NCBI RefSeq assembly: GCF_019710475.1
Contig: NZ_JAJFAX010000006.1
Location: forward strand, 282,932 to 346,931
DNA: 64,000 nucleotides
Source: Glycomyces sp. TRM65418
GTDB lineage: Bacteria > Actinomycetota > Actinomycetes > Mycobacteriales > Micromonosporaceae
Direction: 5' to 3'
Part shown: positions 33,654-41,328 of the stretch, one piece after another
Numbering within the stretch: position 1 is the first letter of the stretch
Layout: every line of letters starts with the position of its first letter
Made by a program: the position numbers and the translations under genes
Notes under the pieces: model-generated
Told to the model about the DNA's origin: nothing
Seen by the model: only the letters and a program-made list of their open reading frames with translations
The model's database searches: none

Positions 33654-34598
33654 ATGTCAGGAAGCCGAATCGCCGCCCTCGGGCACTATCAGCCGCCCCG
33701 CGTGCTGACCAATGACGACCTGGCCGCCATGGTCGACACCAGCGACGAGTGGATCCGGCAACGCACCGGCATTGCCACCCGGCGCATCGCCGCCGCCGAC
33801 GAGTCGGTGACCGACCTGGCGGCGTCGGCCGCCGCCAAAGCCCTCGGCGCCGCCGGTCTGGAGCCCGGCGACATCGACCTGGTCACCGTCGCCACCTGCT
33901 CGGCGATCGACCGGTGCCCCTCGATCGCCGCCCAAGTCGCGGGCCGGCTCGGCATCCCCGCCGCTGCCGCATTCGACATCAACAACGGATGCGCCGGATT
34001 CTGCACCGCTCTGGCGACTGCCGACCACGCGGTGCGGGTGGGCGCGGCGAGGCACGCATTGGTCATCGGGGCGGAGAAGATGTCGGACGTGACCGACTGG
34101 AGCGACCGCAGCACGTGCGTGCTGCTCGGCGACGGCGCGGGCGCGGCGGTGATCAGCACCGCCGAGGAGGCCGGGATCGGCCCGGTCGTGTGGGGCGGCG
34201 ACCCGGCCCGTGCCGATGCGGTACGCCTCGCCGGCGAATGGCGGCCGCGCTTCACCCAGGCCGGACAGGCCGTGTACCGCTGGGCCACGACCGAAGTCCC
34301 CGACCTCGCCATAGAGGCCTGCCACCGCGCCGGTCTCGAACCGGCCGGTCTCGCCGGCGTGGTGACCCACCAGGCCAACCTTCGCATCATCGAGGCCATC
34401 GTTCGCCGACTCGGCCTCGACGAGGAGGCGGTCATCGCCCGAGACGTCGTCGATTCCGGCAACACTTCCGCCGCATCCGTGCCGCTCGCCTTGTCCAAGC
34501 TGGCGGAACGACACGCGATCCCCTCCGGCGCCCCAGTGCTCCTGTTCGCCTTCGGAGGCGGCCTGTCCTGGGCCGGACAAGTCGTCGCCGTCCCCTAG
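33654..34598 (+). CDS. beta-ketoacyl-ACP synthase III (FabH-like)
   Basis: A 314-residue thiolase-fold condensing enzyme. The catalytic triad is complete: Cys113 in DINNGCAGF, His239 in VVTHQANLRI and Asn270 in DSGNTSAAS. N-terminal WIRQRTGIATRR and C-terminal LLFAFGGGLSWAG are typical of KAS III. It lacks the fab operon (no acpP, fabD or fabF nearby) and sits under a local TetR, so it probably starts a specialised acyl chain or acts in a dedicated response rather than in bulk fatty-acid synthesis. A TGAGGAG site precedes the ATG. Confidence 0.88.
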   Translation: MSGSRIAALGHYQPPRVLTNDDLAAMVDTSDEWIRQRTGIATRRIAAADESVTDLAASAAAKALGAAGLEPGDIDLVTVATCSAIDRCPSIAAQVAGRLGIPAAAAFDINNGCAGFCTALATADHAVRVGAARHALVIGAEKMSDVTDWSDRSTCVLLGDGAGAAVISTAEEAGIGPVVWGGDPARADAVRLAGEWRPRFTQAGQAVYRWATTEVPDLAIEACHRAGLEPAGLAGVVTHQANLRIIEAIVRRLGLDEEAVIARDVVDSGNTSAASVPLALSKLAERHAIPSGAPVLLFAFGGGLSWAGQVVAVP

Positions 34599-34733
34599 AC
34601 GGTGCTCGGCCCAGGCACATTTACGGCGGCCTCGAAACCGTCGACTGATCACGTGTCTCGTTGGCGCCACCGGTCCGGCATCGATCCGGAGACACTGAGG
34701 TCGCCGACCGTCTCCTACCCGCCCGGCGACGGG

Positions 34734-35312
34734 TCAGGGGTCCGTCGCCTGGCGGGCTCGGAGCGCTCGGAGTTTGTGGCGGTTGCCGCAGCGTTCCATG
34801 GAGCACCAGCGTCGTGCGCCGGGGCGGGAGGAGTCGACGAACACCAACGGGCAGTTGTCGCTCGCGCATTCGCGGATGCGTTCGGCCAGTGGTCCGGACA
34901 GGAGCTCGATCATCTCTCGGGCCAGTGTCGAGAGCGCTTGCGAGGCCCGCACCGGTGGAGCCCATTCCATGTCCGCGCCGCCTTCGGCGAGTTCGGGGGT
35001 CAGCGGCGGCGCGGCAGCGGCCCGGTTGATGGCGGCGACCGCTTCGGTGGGAAGGGGTCGGCGGTCCGCTTGGGCGTGGGCCGTCTCCCAGATCGCCTGC
35101 CGGAGGACTTTCGCCTCGGCCAGTTCACGAGACGTCACGGGGACGGTCAGGATCGCCGTCAGTGGCGGCTCGGCCAGCCATGCGCCTAGGTCGGCGGGGT
35201 CGTGAAGGGTTTCGAACACTGCATACCGGCCCTCCCCGCCGGTGTGGGCGAAGTCCAGGCAGACCGCGCCGGCGTCGAACCGGAACGACCCTCCCCGGGG
35301 GTCGTTCAGCAT
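34734..35312 (-). CDS. CGNR zinc-finger (ABATE-domain) regulator
   Basis: About 192 residues. I take the start at 35312 (MLNDPRGGSFRFDAGAVCLD) because longer starts (35336, 35360) would run into the tandem operators; the choice is not certain. The N-terminal part is the ABATE domain (VCLDFAHTGG...DPADLGAWL). The C-terminus holds the CGNR zinc finger: CASDNCPLVFVDSSRPGARR, then WCSMERCGNRHK. Such proteins are thought to be stress-linked transcription factors. Divergent from a RidA-family gene. Confidence 0.8.
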   Translation of the reverse strand: MLNDPRGGSFRFDAGAVCLDFAHTGGEGRYAVFETLHDPADLGAWLAEPPLTAILTVPVTSRELAEAKVLRQAIWETAHAQADRRPLPTEAVAAINRAAAAPPLTPELAEGGADMEWAPPVRASQALSTLAREMIELLSGPLAERIRECASDNCPLVFVDSSRPGARRWCSMERCGNRHKLRALRARQATDP

Positions 35313-35338
35313 CCGTCCTCTTGCGTTCGTGCGCATAA

Positions 35339-35382
35339 ACCAGTATAACTGGTGTCGCACAAGAAACCGGTATAACCGGTTT
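35339..35382. promoter_or_regulatory. tandem operators of the CGNR regulator
   Basis: Two palindromes of one design lie in the promoter shared by the CGNR regulator and the RidA-like gene: ACCAGT-ATA-ACTGGT (35339-35353) and AAACCGGT-ATA-ACCGGTTT (35364-35382). They are perfect, keep the same ATA spacer and have centres 27 bp apart. Binding by the adjacent regulator is inferred. Confidence 0.7.
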
Positions 35383-35403
35383 CCTCATTCGAGGAGGCAG
35401 CAC

Positions 35404-35793
35404 ATGGGCGTACGTCACGTCAACCCCGAAGGACTCCACCGCAGTCCGGCCTTCAGTCAGGCCGTCGTGGTCGAGCAGCCGGCGAAGACGATCTACATCG
35501 GCGGGCAGAACGGCGTCGACGCCGACGGCAAGGTCGTCGGCCCCACCGTCGGCGAGCAGTCCGAGCGGGCGTTCCGCAACCTCGCGACGATTCTGGAGAG
35601 CGAGGGGGCGAGCTTGGCGGACATCGTCCACTGGAGGATCGCCGTGGTGGAGGGCCATTCGTTCGATGAAGGCGTGGCCGCATTTCAGCGGGTGTGGAAT
35701 CGGAGCGATCCGCCCCCTGCCATCACGGTCCACGTCGTGTCGGCCTTGGGTCCGGGGTTCCTCGTCGAAATCGACGCCGTCGCCGTCGTCTGA
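35404..35793 (+). CDS. RidA-family protein lacking the catalytic Arg
   Basis: A 129-residue YjgF/YER057c/UK114-fold protein, GAGGAGG upstream of the ATG. Family features: IYIGGQNGVDADGKVVG, ERAFRNLATILESEGASLAD, and the C-terminal VEIDAVAV. The conserved Arg that makes RidA an imine deaminase (in the PARS motif) is Ile here (PPAITVHVVSAL), so it belongs with Rid subfamilies of unknown activity. Divergent from, and probably controlled by, the CGNR regulator. Confidence 0.82.
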   Translation: MGVRHVNPEGLHRSPAFSQAVVVEQPAKTIYIGGQNGVDADGKVVGPTVGEQSERAFRNLATILESEGASLADIVHWRIAVVEGHSFDEGVAAFQRVWNRSDPPPAITVHVVSALGPGFLVEIDAVAVV

Positions 35794-35835
35794 TGACTCC
35801 GGGCTCACCCTTCCAGGAGCGGCCCGCCACTCACC

Positions 35836-35871
35836 GTCGGGTCGCCCGGTGCTGAAACCGGGCGACCCGAC
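35836..35871 (+). terminator. 15-bp perfect hairpin terminator
   Basis: The arms GTCGGGTCGCCCGGT and ACCGGGCGACCCGAC enclose the loop GCTGAA, 43 bp after the RidA-like stop. No U-tract. The following 338 bp to the acetyltransferase hold no gene that I can support. Confidence 0.7.
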
Positions 35872-36209
35872 ACCGCGCAGTACCGATGGACCGGCCCGGA
35901 TCGTTCGGCCACTCATCGATCCACAGACTCGCCGCCACGACGGCGCCCGTGATCGCCGCGCGTGCTCCGAGGACTCGGCACGGCCGCGGTCGCCCCGCTG
36001 ACGGTCCTCACCACCGCCTTCCCGCCGGGCCCACGCGGACCAGGGCCATCGCCACCTGGATCGCGGTCGGTGCAGCCGGAGACGCGGTGGGATCGCCAGG
36101 GGAACCGCGCCGCCATCGATGAGGCGACCGCTCTGCTCGCCGGGAGCGTGCGGCGCCGCCGCGACTATTGCGTTGCACGGAACAGGCGCCGGGCGGAAGA
36201 ATCGCATGC

Positions 36210-36725
36210 ATGCCACCCGCGAAGACCAAGATCCGCCCGTATGCCGACGACGACTGGGACGCCATCGCGCGTATCCACGATGCGGCCCGCCTCGACGAGC
36301 TGCGCGACTCCGTCGGCGTGGAGGCCTTTCTGACACTGGCGCAGACCGCCGAAGGCGAGGGGCTGTTCGACGGCCAGGTCTGGGTCGCCGAGGACGAGGG
36401 CACCGTTACCGGTTTCGTCGCGTTCGACGATGACGAGGTCACCTGGTTGTACGTCGACCCTGGACACTACCGGCGGGGTGTCGGCAGAGCGCTGCTGCGG
36501 CATGCGCTGGCCGCGACCGGGACCCGGATGGAGGTGACCGTTCTCGAGGGCAACCCGGCCGCTCTGGCGCTGTATCTGAGCGAGGGCTTCATGATCACCG
36601 AGACCCGCACCGGCCCGTTGGTCGGCAATGAGGCGTTCACTGCCACCGGTCACATCATGCACCGCGACCCTTCGGCGACCCGGGTCGAGTTCGGCCCGGA
36701 CATGACCGACGTCCGTTCAGCCTGA
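36210..36725 (+). CDS. GNAT-family N-acetyltransferase
   Basis: A 171-residue acetyltransferase starting at 36210 (MPPAKTKIRPYADDDWDAIA), with GGAAGA about 10 bases upstream. Motif A, the acetyl-CoA pyrophosphate loop, is VDPGHYRRGVGRALLRHAL (RRGVGR fits Q/RxxGxG/A). Motif B is VLEGNPAALALYLSEGFM. N-terminal substrate-side residues are not diagnostic. It stands alone between two terminator-like regions. Substrate unknown. Confidence 0.85.
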   Translation: MPPAKTKIRPYADDDWDAIARIHDAARLDELRDSVGVEAFLTLAQTAEGEGLFDGQVWVAEDEGTVTGFVAFDDDEVTWLYVDPGHYRRGVGRALLRHALAATGTRMEVTVLEGNPAALALYLSEGFMITETRTGPLVGNEAFTATGHIMHRDPSATRVEFGPDMTDVRSA

Positions 36726-36920
36726 TATGGACGCCCGCCTCGCCCGCGGCCGGCATGCCGTCACGGGGTCTCGCTGATACGGAGGCGATGCGTCGGGCCG
36801 AATAGCGCCCTGCCGGTCCCGGCTCGTTCAAGATCATGCCATGGGTTGTTCACTCTTGTTGGCTAGCTTGGCTTTCGCACCATCAAGCTCAGTTTGCGAG
36901 CGCTACAGCGAAGGGCGACG

Positions 36921-37274
36921 ATGCGCACTCCTGAAGAGATCATGCGGGACCTGGACGCCCGAGTGGCCCAGATCCAAGAGCAGGCCGGGCGCGCCGAGCA
37001 GCTTCTGGCCGACGCCGAAACCACCGTCGCCAGCGACGACGAGGCCGTCACCGTCACCGTGAACGCCGGCGGCGCCCTCACCGGCCTGCGCTTCTCCCCG
37101 CAGGCCCGCGGCATGTCCGCCAACGGCCTCGCCGACCTCGTCCTCGACACCTACCGCCGGGCCGTCGAGGAGTCGGGGCAGAAGACCTCCCAGATCATGG
37201 CGGGTCTCCTCGGCGCCGATTCCGAGGCCATGGGCGTCATCAACTCCTTCGCCCAGCCTCGCCGGGAGCCGTGA
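36921..37274 (+). CDS. YbaB/EbfC-family protein (EspL-like)
   Basis: A 117-residue protein. I use the ATG at 36921 (MRTPEEIMRDLDARVAQIQE). An N-terminal coiled coil (residues 5-35) is followed by the YbaB core: VTVTVNAGGALTGLRFSPQA, then LADLVLDTYRRAVEES. YbaB/EbfC proteins bind DNA or act as dimeric accessory proteins; the mycobacterial type VII secretion protein EspL has this fold. It is the first gene of a tight cassette: its TGA is directly followed by the ATG of the EspC-like gene. Confidence 0.75.
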   Translation: MRTPEEIMRDLDARVAQIQEQAGRAEQLLADAETTVASDDEAVTVTVNAGGALTGLRFSPQARGMSANGLADLVLDTYRRAVEESGQKTSQIMAGLLGADSEAMGVINSFAQPRREP

Positions 37275-37595
37275 ATGCCCCAAGTAGACCCCCAGGGACT
37301 GCGCGACCACGCCGATAGACTCGTCAACGGCCCCATGCCGATCGTCGTGCAGGCCGCCGACGCCGCCAAGCAGGTCCGCCTCGGTGACGTGGACGCCTAC
37401 GGCATCATCTTCGCCCAGCTCATCCCGCCGGCCCTGGATCTGTTCCTCGACGACGGCTCCGAGACCCTCGACGCGATCGACGACCTCGGCAACGGCTTCG
37501 CGGAAGCGCTCCGCCAGACCGCGATCACATACCAGACCGATGACGAAGAGGTCGCCGCGATCTTCGACGCGCTGCTGAAGGAGCTGGACGCGTGA
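37275..37595 (+). CDS. EspC/WXG100-like small helical protein
   Basis: A 106-residue acidic helical protein: VDPQGLRDHADRLVNGPMPI, then FAQLIPPALDLFLDDGSETL, then EALRQTAITYQTDDEEVAAI. Length, the V-D-P-x-x-L-x-x-H-A start and the late YxxxDxE element fit EspC-type type VII secretion substrates (YxxxD/E is the ESX export signal). No classical WxG is visible. It sits between the YbaB-like gene and a WXG-bearing protein, with GTGA overlap to the latter. Export partners are not in the window. Confidence 0.65.
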   Translation: MPQVDPQGLRDHADRLVNGPMPIVVQAADAAKQVRLGDVDAYGIIFAQLIPPALDLFLDDGSETLDAIDDLGNGFAEALRQTAITYQTDDEEVAAIFDALLKELDA

Positions 37596-38614
37596 ACGCG
37601 AACCCGCTGATCGCCGGAGAACCCGAGACCCCGCTCCCCCAGAGCGCCAAGATCGTCTACGGAGTCTACAAAGCCGGCGAGGCCTACGGTCAGGCCGTCA
37701 CCCAGGGGAAGGTCGACCTCGGCGACATCGCCTCCTCCACCTTCTCGGTGGGCCTGGACGCGCTCTCGTTCATCGCCAACCCCTTCAAACACCTCATGCA
37801 GGCCGGCGTCTCATGGGCGTTCGAGCACATCGCGTTCCTGCGCGAACCCCTCGACTGGGTCGCCGGCAACCCCCAAGCCATCGAAGGACTGGCGCAGACC
37901 TGGAACAACATCGCCATGGCCCTCCATGACGCCTCCACCGAGTGGACGAACGAGCTCCAGTCGACCGTCGACTGGGACGGTGCCGACGCCGACGCCTACC
38001 GGCAGAGCGCCGGCGCCTTCGGCGAGGTCATCAACGTCGCCGCCGAGGGCGCGGCGTCAGCGGCCAACTTCATCACCGGCGCGGGGGTCCTCGTCTCCAT
38101 CACGCGCACCATGCTCTTGGAGATCATCTCCAACTTCATCGCCGAAGCGGTTCTGTGGCTCTGCAGCGCCGTGGCCATCGCCCCTTTCACCTTCGGCGCC
38201 CCGGTCGCGGCCGCCGTCGCCCGGGTCGTCTCCAAGGCCGTCAGCGTCTTCGCCGACCTGGTCGCCAAGATCGGCGAGCTCACGACGAAGCTCGGTCGCT
38301 GGGTCGTCGCCCTGCGCAAGTTCGGCACCGGCTCGACCGGCCTCAAGAAGTCCCTCGACGACGCCACCGACCATCTGCTCAAGGGCTCCGGCAAGGTCCT
38401 GACGGCTTCCGGTCCGGCGTTCGGCAGGGGGGCGGACCGGTTGCGCAACCTCTCCGACGGCGCGCTCCTGAGATCGTGGGATCCGCTCAAGAACAGCTGG
38501 AAGAACCCCATCGACGGGCTGAAGACCGTCAAGTACACCGGGAACTCCCTCGCCCACGGGGAGAACCAGTACAGCCAAATGGAGGCGGAGCGTCAAGCGA
38601 ACGGCGGCCCGTGA
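37592..38614 (+). CDS. WXG-like type VII secretion substrate candidate
   Basis: A 340-residue protein with a GTG start overlapping the previous stop. Residues 20-190 are mostly helical with WDGADADAYRQSAGAFGEV (W-x-G at the helix turn) as in WXG100-fold effectors, preceded by LAQTWNNIAMALHDASTEWT. Residues about 165-235 are hydrophobic or amphipathic (VLVSITRTMLLEIISNFIAE, AVLWLCSAVAIAPFTFG). The C-terminus (YTGNSLAHGENQYSQMEAER) shows no toxin motif. It is thus likely a secreted or chaperoned structural substrate rather than a toxin, but this is inference. Confidence 0.6.
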   Translation: MNANPLIAGEPETPLPQSAKIVYGVYKAGEAYGQAVTQGKVDLGDIASSTFSVGLDALSFIANPFKHLMQAGVSWAFEHIAFLREPLDWVAGNPQAIEGLAQTWNNIAMALHDASTEWTNELQSTVDWDGADADAYRQSAGAFGEVINVAAEGAASAANFITGAGVLVSITRTMLLEIISNFIAEAVLWLCSAVAIAPFTFGAPVAAAVARVVSKAVSVFADLVAKIGELTTKLGRWVVALRKFGTGSTGLKKSLDDATDHLLKGSGKVLTASGPAFGRGADRLRNLSDGALLRSWDPLKNSWKNPIDGLKTVKYTGNSLAHGENQYSQMEAERQANGGP

Positions 38615-38874
38615 CGTGGTGCGCCGTCGCGACGACCGCGGTCGTCGCGCTCCTGATCGTCGCGGTGGCGCCCGCCTGGCGCCGCCACCGCCGCCGTGAG
38701 GAGGCCGAGACGGCCGAGATCCTCGCCGGCCTCACCGAGGAGCAGCGCGCCGAATACGAGCGACTGACCGACGAACGCCGCCGGCGCCGGGCCGAGGAGG
38801 ACGCCGAGCGCGCCCGCACCGCCGACCTCCTGCGCGAACAGGAGGAGCGCCGGCGCCGGGCCCGAGGCGATTGA
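38611..38874 (+). CDS. small membrane protein with a charged coiled-coil tail
   Basis: An 87-residue protein from a GTG at 38611 that overlaps the preceding stop (GTGA). One membrane helix, VATTAVVALLIVAVAPAW, is followed by about 65 residues almost entirely of Arg, Glu, Ala and Asp (EEQRAEYERLTDERRRRRAE) predicted to form a cytoplasmic coiled coil. Last gene of the type VII-like cassette. No family recognised. Confidence 0.6.
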   Translation: MTWCAVATTAVVALLIVAVAPAWRRHRRREEAETAEILAGLTEEQRAEYERLTDERRRRRAEEDAERARTADLLREQEERRRRARGD

Positions 38875-38994
38875 CCGTTCGAGCCTTCGGCCGGACGGTC
38901 TCCTGAAGCGTTCGACCACGCCGACGTCCACGGTGCCGCTCACCACGAGTGGGAAGCCCGTTTCGGTGCCTGTGAGGCCTCTGAGCCTTCGTAT

Positions 38995-39037
38995 CGCGGC
39001 CGAACACCGGGCCGACATGGTCCGGTGTTCGGCCGCG
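38995..39037. terminator. 16-bp perfect hairpin terminator
   Basis: The arms CGCGGCCGAACACCGG and CCGGTGTTCGGCCGCG enclose an 11-nt loop, about 120 bp after the cassette. It separates the cassette from the second YbaB-like gene. Confidence 0.7.
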
Positions 39038-39156
39038 TCGCGTCCGCGGTTCGCTCCAGTGCGTGAAGATGTCCGGGGCCCGAATGGTCGGTGAATCCTG
39101 CGGTAGGTTCTGACATCAGCGACATTCCTTGCGGCGCAATGTGTCAGGATCGATGA

Positions 39157-39480
39157 GTGAGGAAGAGCAGTGACCGTGAAACGTCCGCCTCCGGCATCGC
39201 CGAGGAGGCGCGCGCGTTCATCGAGCAGATGATCGAGTTCGGCGAGCGGTCCCGGCCGCTACGGCGCCTGCTGGAGCCCGCCGGCATCCGGGTCCAGTCC
39301 CCCGGTGGCGAGGCGGCGGTCGTCGTCACCGGCGGCGGCGTGCTGATCGGCGTGGATTTCGGTGCGGGGCACGAGGACATGGACCAGCGCGAGCTCGCCG
39401 AGATGCTTCTCGACGCCTACGACAGCGCTCTGGCCGAAGTCGAGCGGCGTCGGATCGAGAGCCCTGAGAAGGCCGCCTGA
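39157..39480 (+). CDS. second YbaB/EbfC-like protein
   Basis: A 107-residue protein from a GTG at 39157 (start not certain). It shares the YbaB layout with the gene at 36921: an N-terminal helix (IAEEARAFIEQMIEFGERSR), then AVVVTGGGVLIGVDFGAGHE, then ELAEMLLDAYDSALAEVERR. Sequence identity between the two is modest. It lies downstream of the hairpin at 38995 and convergent to the end of the cobalamin operon; a small hairpin (39499-39515, GCGGCG/CGCCGC) separates them. Confidence 0.6.
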   Translation: MRKSSDRETSASGIAEEARAFIEQMIEFGERSRPLRRLLEPAGIRVQSPGGEAAVVVTGGGVLIGVDFGAGHEDMDQRELAEMLLDAYDSALAEVERRRIESPEKAA

Positions 39481-39498
39481 CCGAGAGAACGGCTCGAT

Positions 39499-39515
39499 GC
39501 GGCGGATGCCGCCGC
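39499..39515. terminator. small hairpin between convergent genes
   Basis: GCGGCG and CGCCGC flank a 5-nt loop between the second YbaB-like gene (ends 39480) and the end of cobS (39551). Short, so only a weak candidate for a bidirectional terminator. Confidence 0.3.
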
Positions 39516-39550
39516 TCATGCGCCGGCTCGCGACGCCGATTCGGACGGGT

Positions 39551-40285
39551 TCACGACACCCCGAGGGCCAGGCTCGCGAGCGCGACGGTCTCGGCGACGA
39601 TCCCGCTCGCCCCGATCGTGTCCCCGCCCGTGCCGAGCCGGCGTCGCCACCGCTGGTATGCGAGGTGGGCCGCGGCGGTACCGGCGGTGAGCGCCAGCCC
39701 GGCGGGCCATCCGAAGCCCGATAGGGCCCCCGCGGCCGCGACGACGGCGACCGTGACGAGCGCAGCGGCGACCGTGACCGGCAGCGTCGCCGCAGCGGCC
39801 GGTCCCTTCGCCACCGATCGCTCACGGGGTGCGCTCCGGTGCAGCTGCCACACCAGCGCGAACCGTCCGATGACCGGCGCCAGAGCGATCATCCACCATC
39901 CCTGGCCGACCGCTGCGACGGCGCCGACCAAGGCGAAGCGAAGCAGCAGCACGGTCCCCAGGGCGGCGGCCCCGACCGCGCCGACGCGCGGGTCTTTCAT
40001 GACTTCGCGGGCCTCTTCGGGCGGCCGGTGGCTGGCGAGGCCGTCGGCGGTGTCGGCGAGGCCGTCCAGGTGCAGTGCTCCGGTGAGGGCGAAGTCGATC
40101 AGCAGCACCAGGCCGGCCGCGACCAGCGGCCCTCCGATGTGGAGTCCGAGCCAGGCGGCGCCCGTCCAGGCGAGGCCGATCACCAGTCCGGCCGCCGGGA
40201 AGAGGACGACCGCGCCCCGGGTCGGCGGACCGGCCTTGAGCGGCAGGACCGTCAGGAAGCCGAGGGCGTCGCGCAGCGGCGGCAT
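39551..40285 (-). CDS. cobS: adenosylcobinamide-GDP ribazoletransferase (cobalamin synthase)
   Basis: A 244-residue integral membrane enzyme that joins adenosylcobinamide-GDP with alpha-ribazole(-phosphate) to make adenosylcobalamin(-phosphate). The diagnostic block is GALHLDGLADTADGLASHRP with the acidic residues for metal, followed by MKDPRVGAVGAAALGTVLLL. About seven membrane segments. It is the last gene of the operon: its ATG overlaps the cobT stop by one base (TGATG). Confidence 0.93.
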   Translation of the reverse strand: MPPLRDALGFLTVLPLKAGPPTRGAVVLFPAAGLVIGLAWTGAAWLGLHIGGPLVAAGLVLLIDFALTGALHLDGLADTADGLASHRPPEEAREVMKDPRVGAVGAAALGTVLLLRFALVGAVAAVGQGWWMIALAPVIGRFALVWQLHRSAPRERSVAKGPAAAATLPVTVAAALVTVAVVAAAGALSGFGWPAGLALTAGTAAAHLAYQRWRRRLGTGGDTIGASGIVAETVALASLALGVS

Positions 40286-41328
40286 CAGGCGCCGAGCTCG
40301 TCGAGCCCGGCGACGTCGCGCAGCACGGCGGCCGCGCTGCGGATCACGGGTATCGCGAGCAGGGCGCCGGTGCCTTCCCCCAGGCGCAGCTCCAGGTCGA
40401 GCAGCGGTTCGAGCCCGAGGTGGGCGAGGCCGATCGAGGCGCCGGGCTCGACCGACCGGTGCCCGGCGATGAGATAGCCGGTCACGGTCGGGCACAGGGC
40501 CGCGGCCGCGAGCGCGGCGGCGACGGTGTTGACGCCGTCGAGCACGACCGGAAGACGCCGTGCCGCCGCGGCGAGGGCCGCCCCGGCGAGGGCGGCGTGT
40601 TCCAGGCCGCCCAGGGAGGCGAGGACGCCCAGCGGGTCGCGGTCCGGTCCGTGCCGGTCGAGGGCGTCGGCGACGACGTCGACCTTGCGTGCGAGGGTCG
40701 CATCGTCGATGCCGGTGCCCCGTCCGGTCACGCGCTCCGGGCGCTCCCCGGTGTACGCGGCGATGAGGGCGGCCGACGGGGTGGTGTTGGCGATGCCCAT
40801 GTCGCCCAGGGCGAGGAGACCGACGCCCGCGTCGACCATCCGGTCGGCGAGCGCGGCCCCGGCCAGGATCGCGCCGGTGCACTCGGTTTCGGTCATGGCC
40901 GGTTCGGTGCGCAGGTCGGCGGTGCCGTTCCTGACGTCCGCGGCGGAGAGCATCCGGTGCGGGGCGGGCGGGCGCACGGCTCCGGCGTCGAGGACGGCGA
41001 CGTCGACGCCGCAGGCCGAGGCGATGGCGTTCGCGCTGGCGCGGCCGGAGCAGAAGTTCTCGATCATGAGGGTGGTGATCTCCTGCGGCCACGGGCTGAC
41101 GCCGTGGACGTGGACGCCGTGGTCTCCGGCGGCGATCAGCAGGCCCGGTCGCTCGACGGCGGGCGGCGGGCAGGACCGGTCGATCGCGGAAAGCCGCGCG
41201 CCGAGCCGTTCGAGCCGGCCGAGGCTTCCCGGTGGTTTCGCGAGTCCGTTGTGGCGCTCCTCGGCCATGGTCGCGAAGCGCTCGTCGGTCGGTTCGATCG
41301 ACGCGAGGAGGGCGGGGAGTCGGTTCAT
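40285..41328 (-). CDS. cobT: nicotinate-nucleotide--dimethylbenzimidazole phosphoribosyltransferase
   Basis: A 347-residue cytoplasmic enzyme that activates the lower-ligand base as alpha-ribotide. Family blocks: RHNGLAKPPGSLGRLERLGA, ITTLMIENFCSGRASANAIA, LLALGDMGIANTTPSAALIA, and the C-terminal LRLGEGTGALLAIPVIRSAA whose Glu is the catalytic base. ATGA overlap with the upstream cobU-cobC gene. Confidence 0.95.
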   Translation of the reverse strand: MNRLPALLASIEPTDERFATMAEERHNGLAKPPGSLGRLERLGARLSAIDRSCPPPAVERPGLLIAAGDHGVHVHGVSPWPQEITTLMIENFCSGRASANAIASACGVDVAVLDAGAVRPPAPHRMLSAADVRNGTADLRTEPAMTETECTGAILAGAALADRMVDAGVGLLALGDMGIANTTPSAALIAAYTGERPERVTGRGTGIDDATLARKVDVVADALDRHGPDRDPLGVLASLGGLEHAALAGAALAAAARRLPVVLDGVNTVAAALAAAALCPTVTGYLIAGHRSVEPGASIGLAHLGLEPLLDLELRLGEGTGALLAIPVIRSAAAVLRDVAGLDELGA

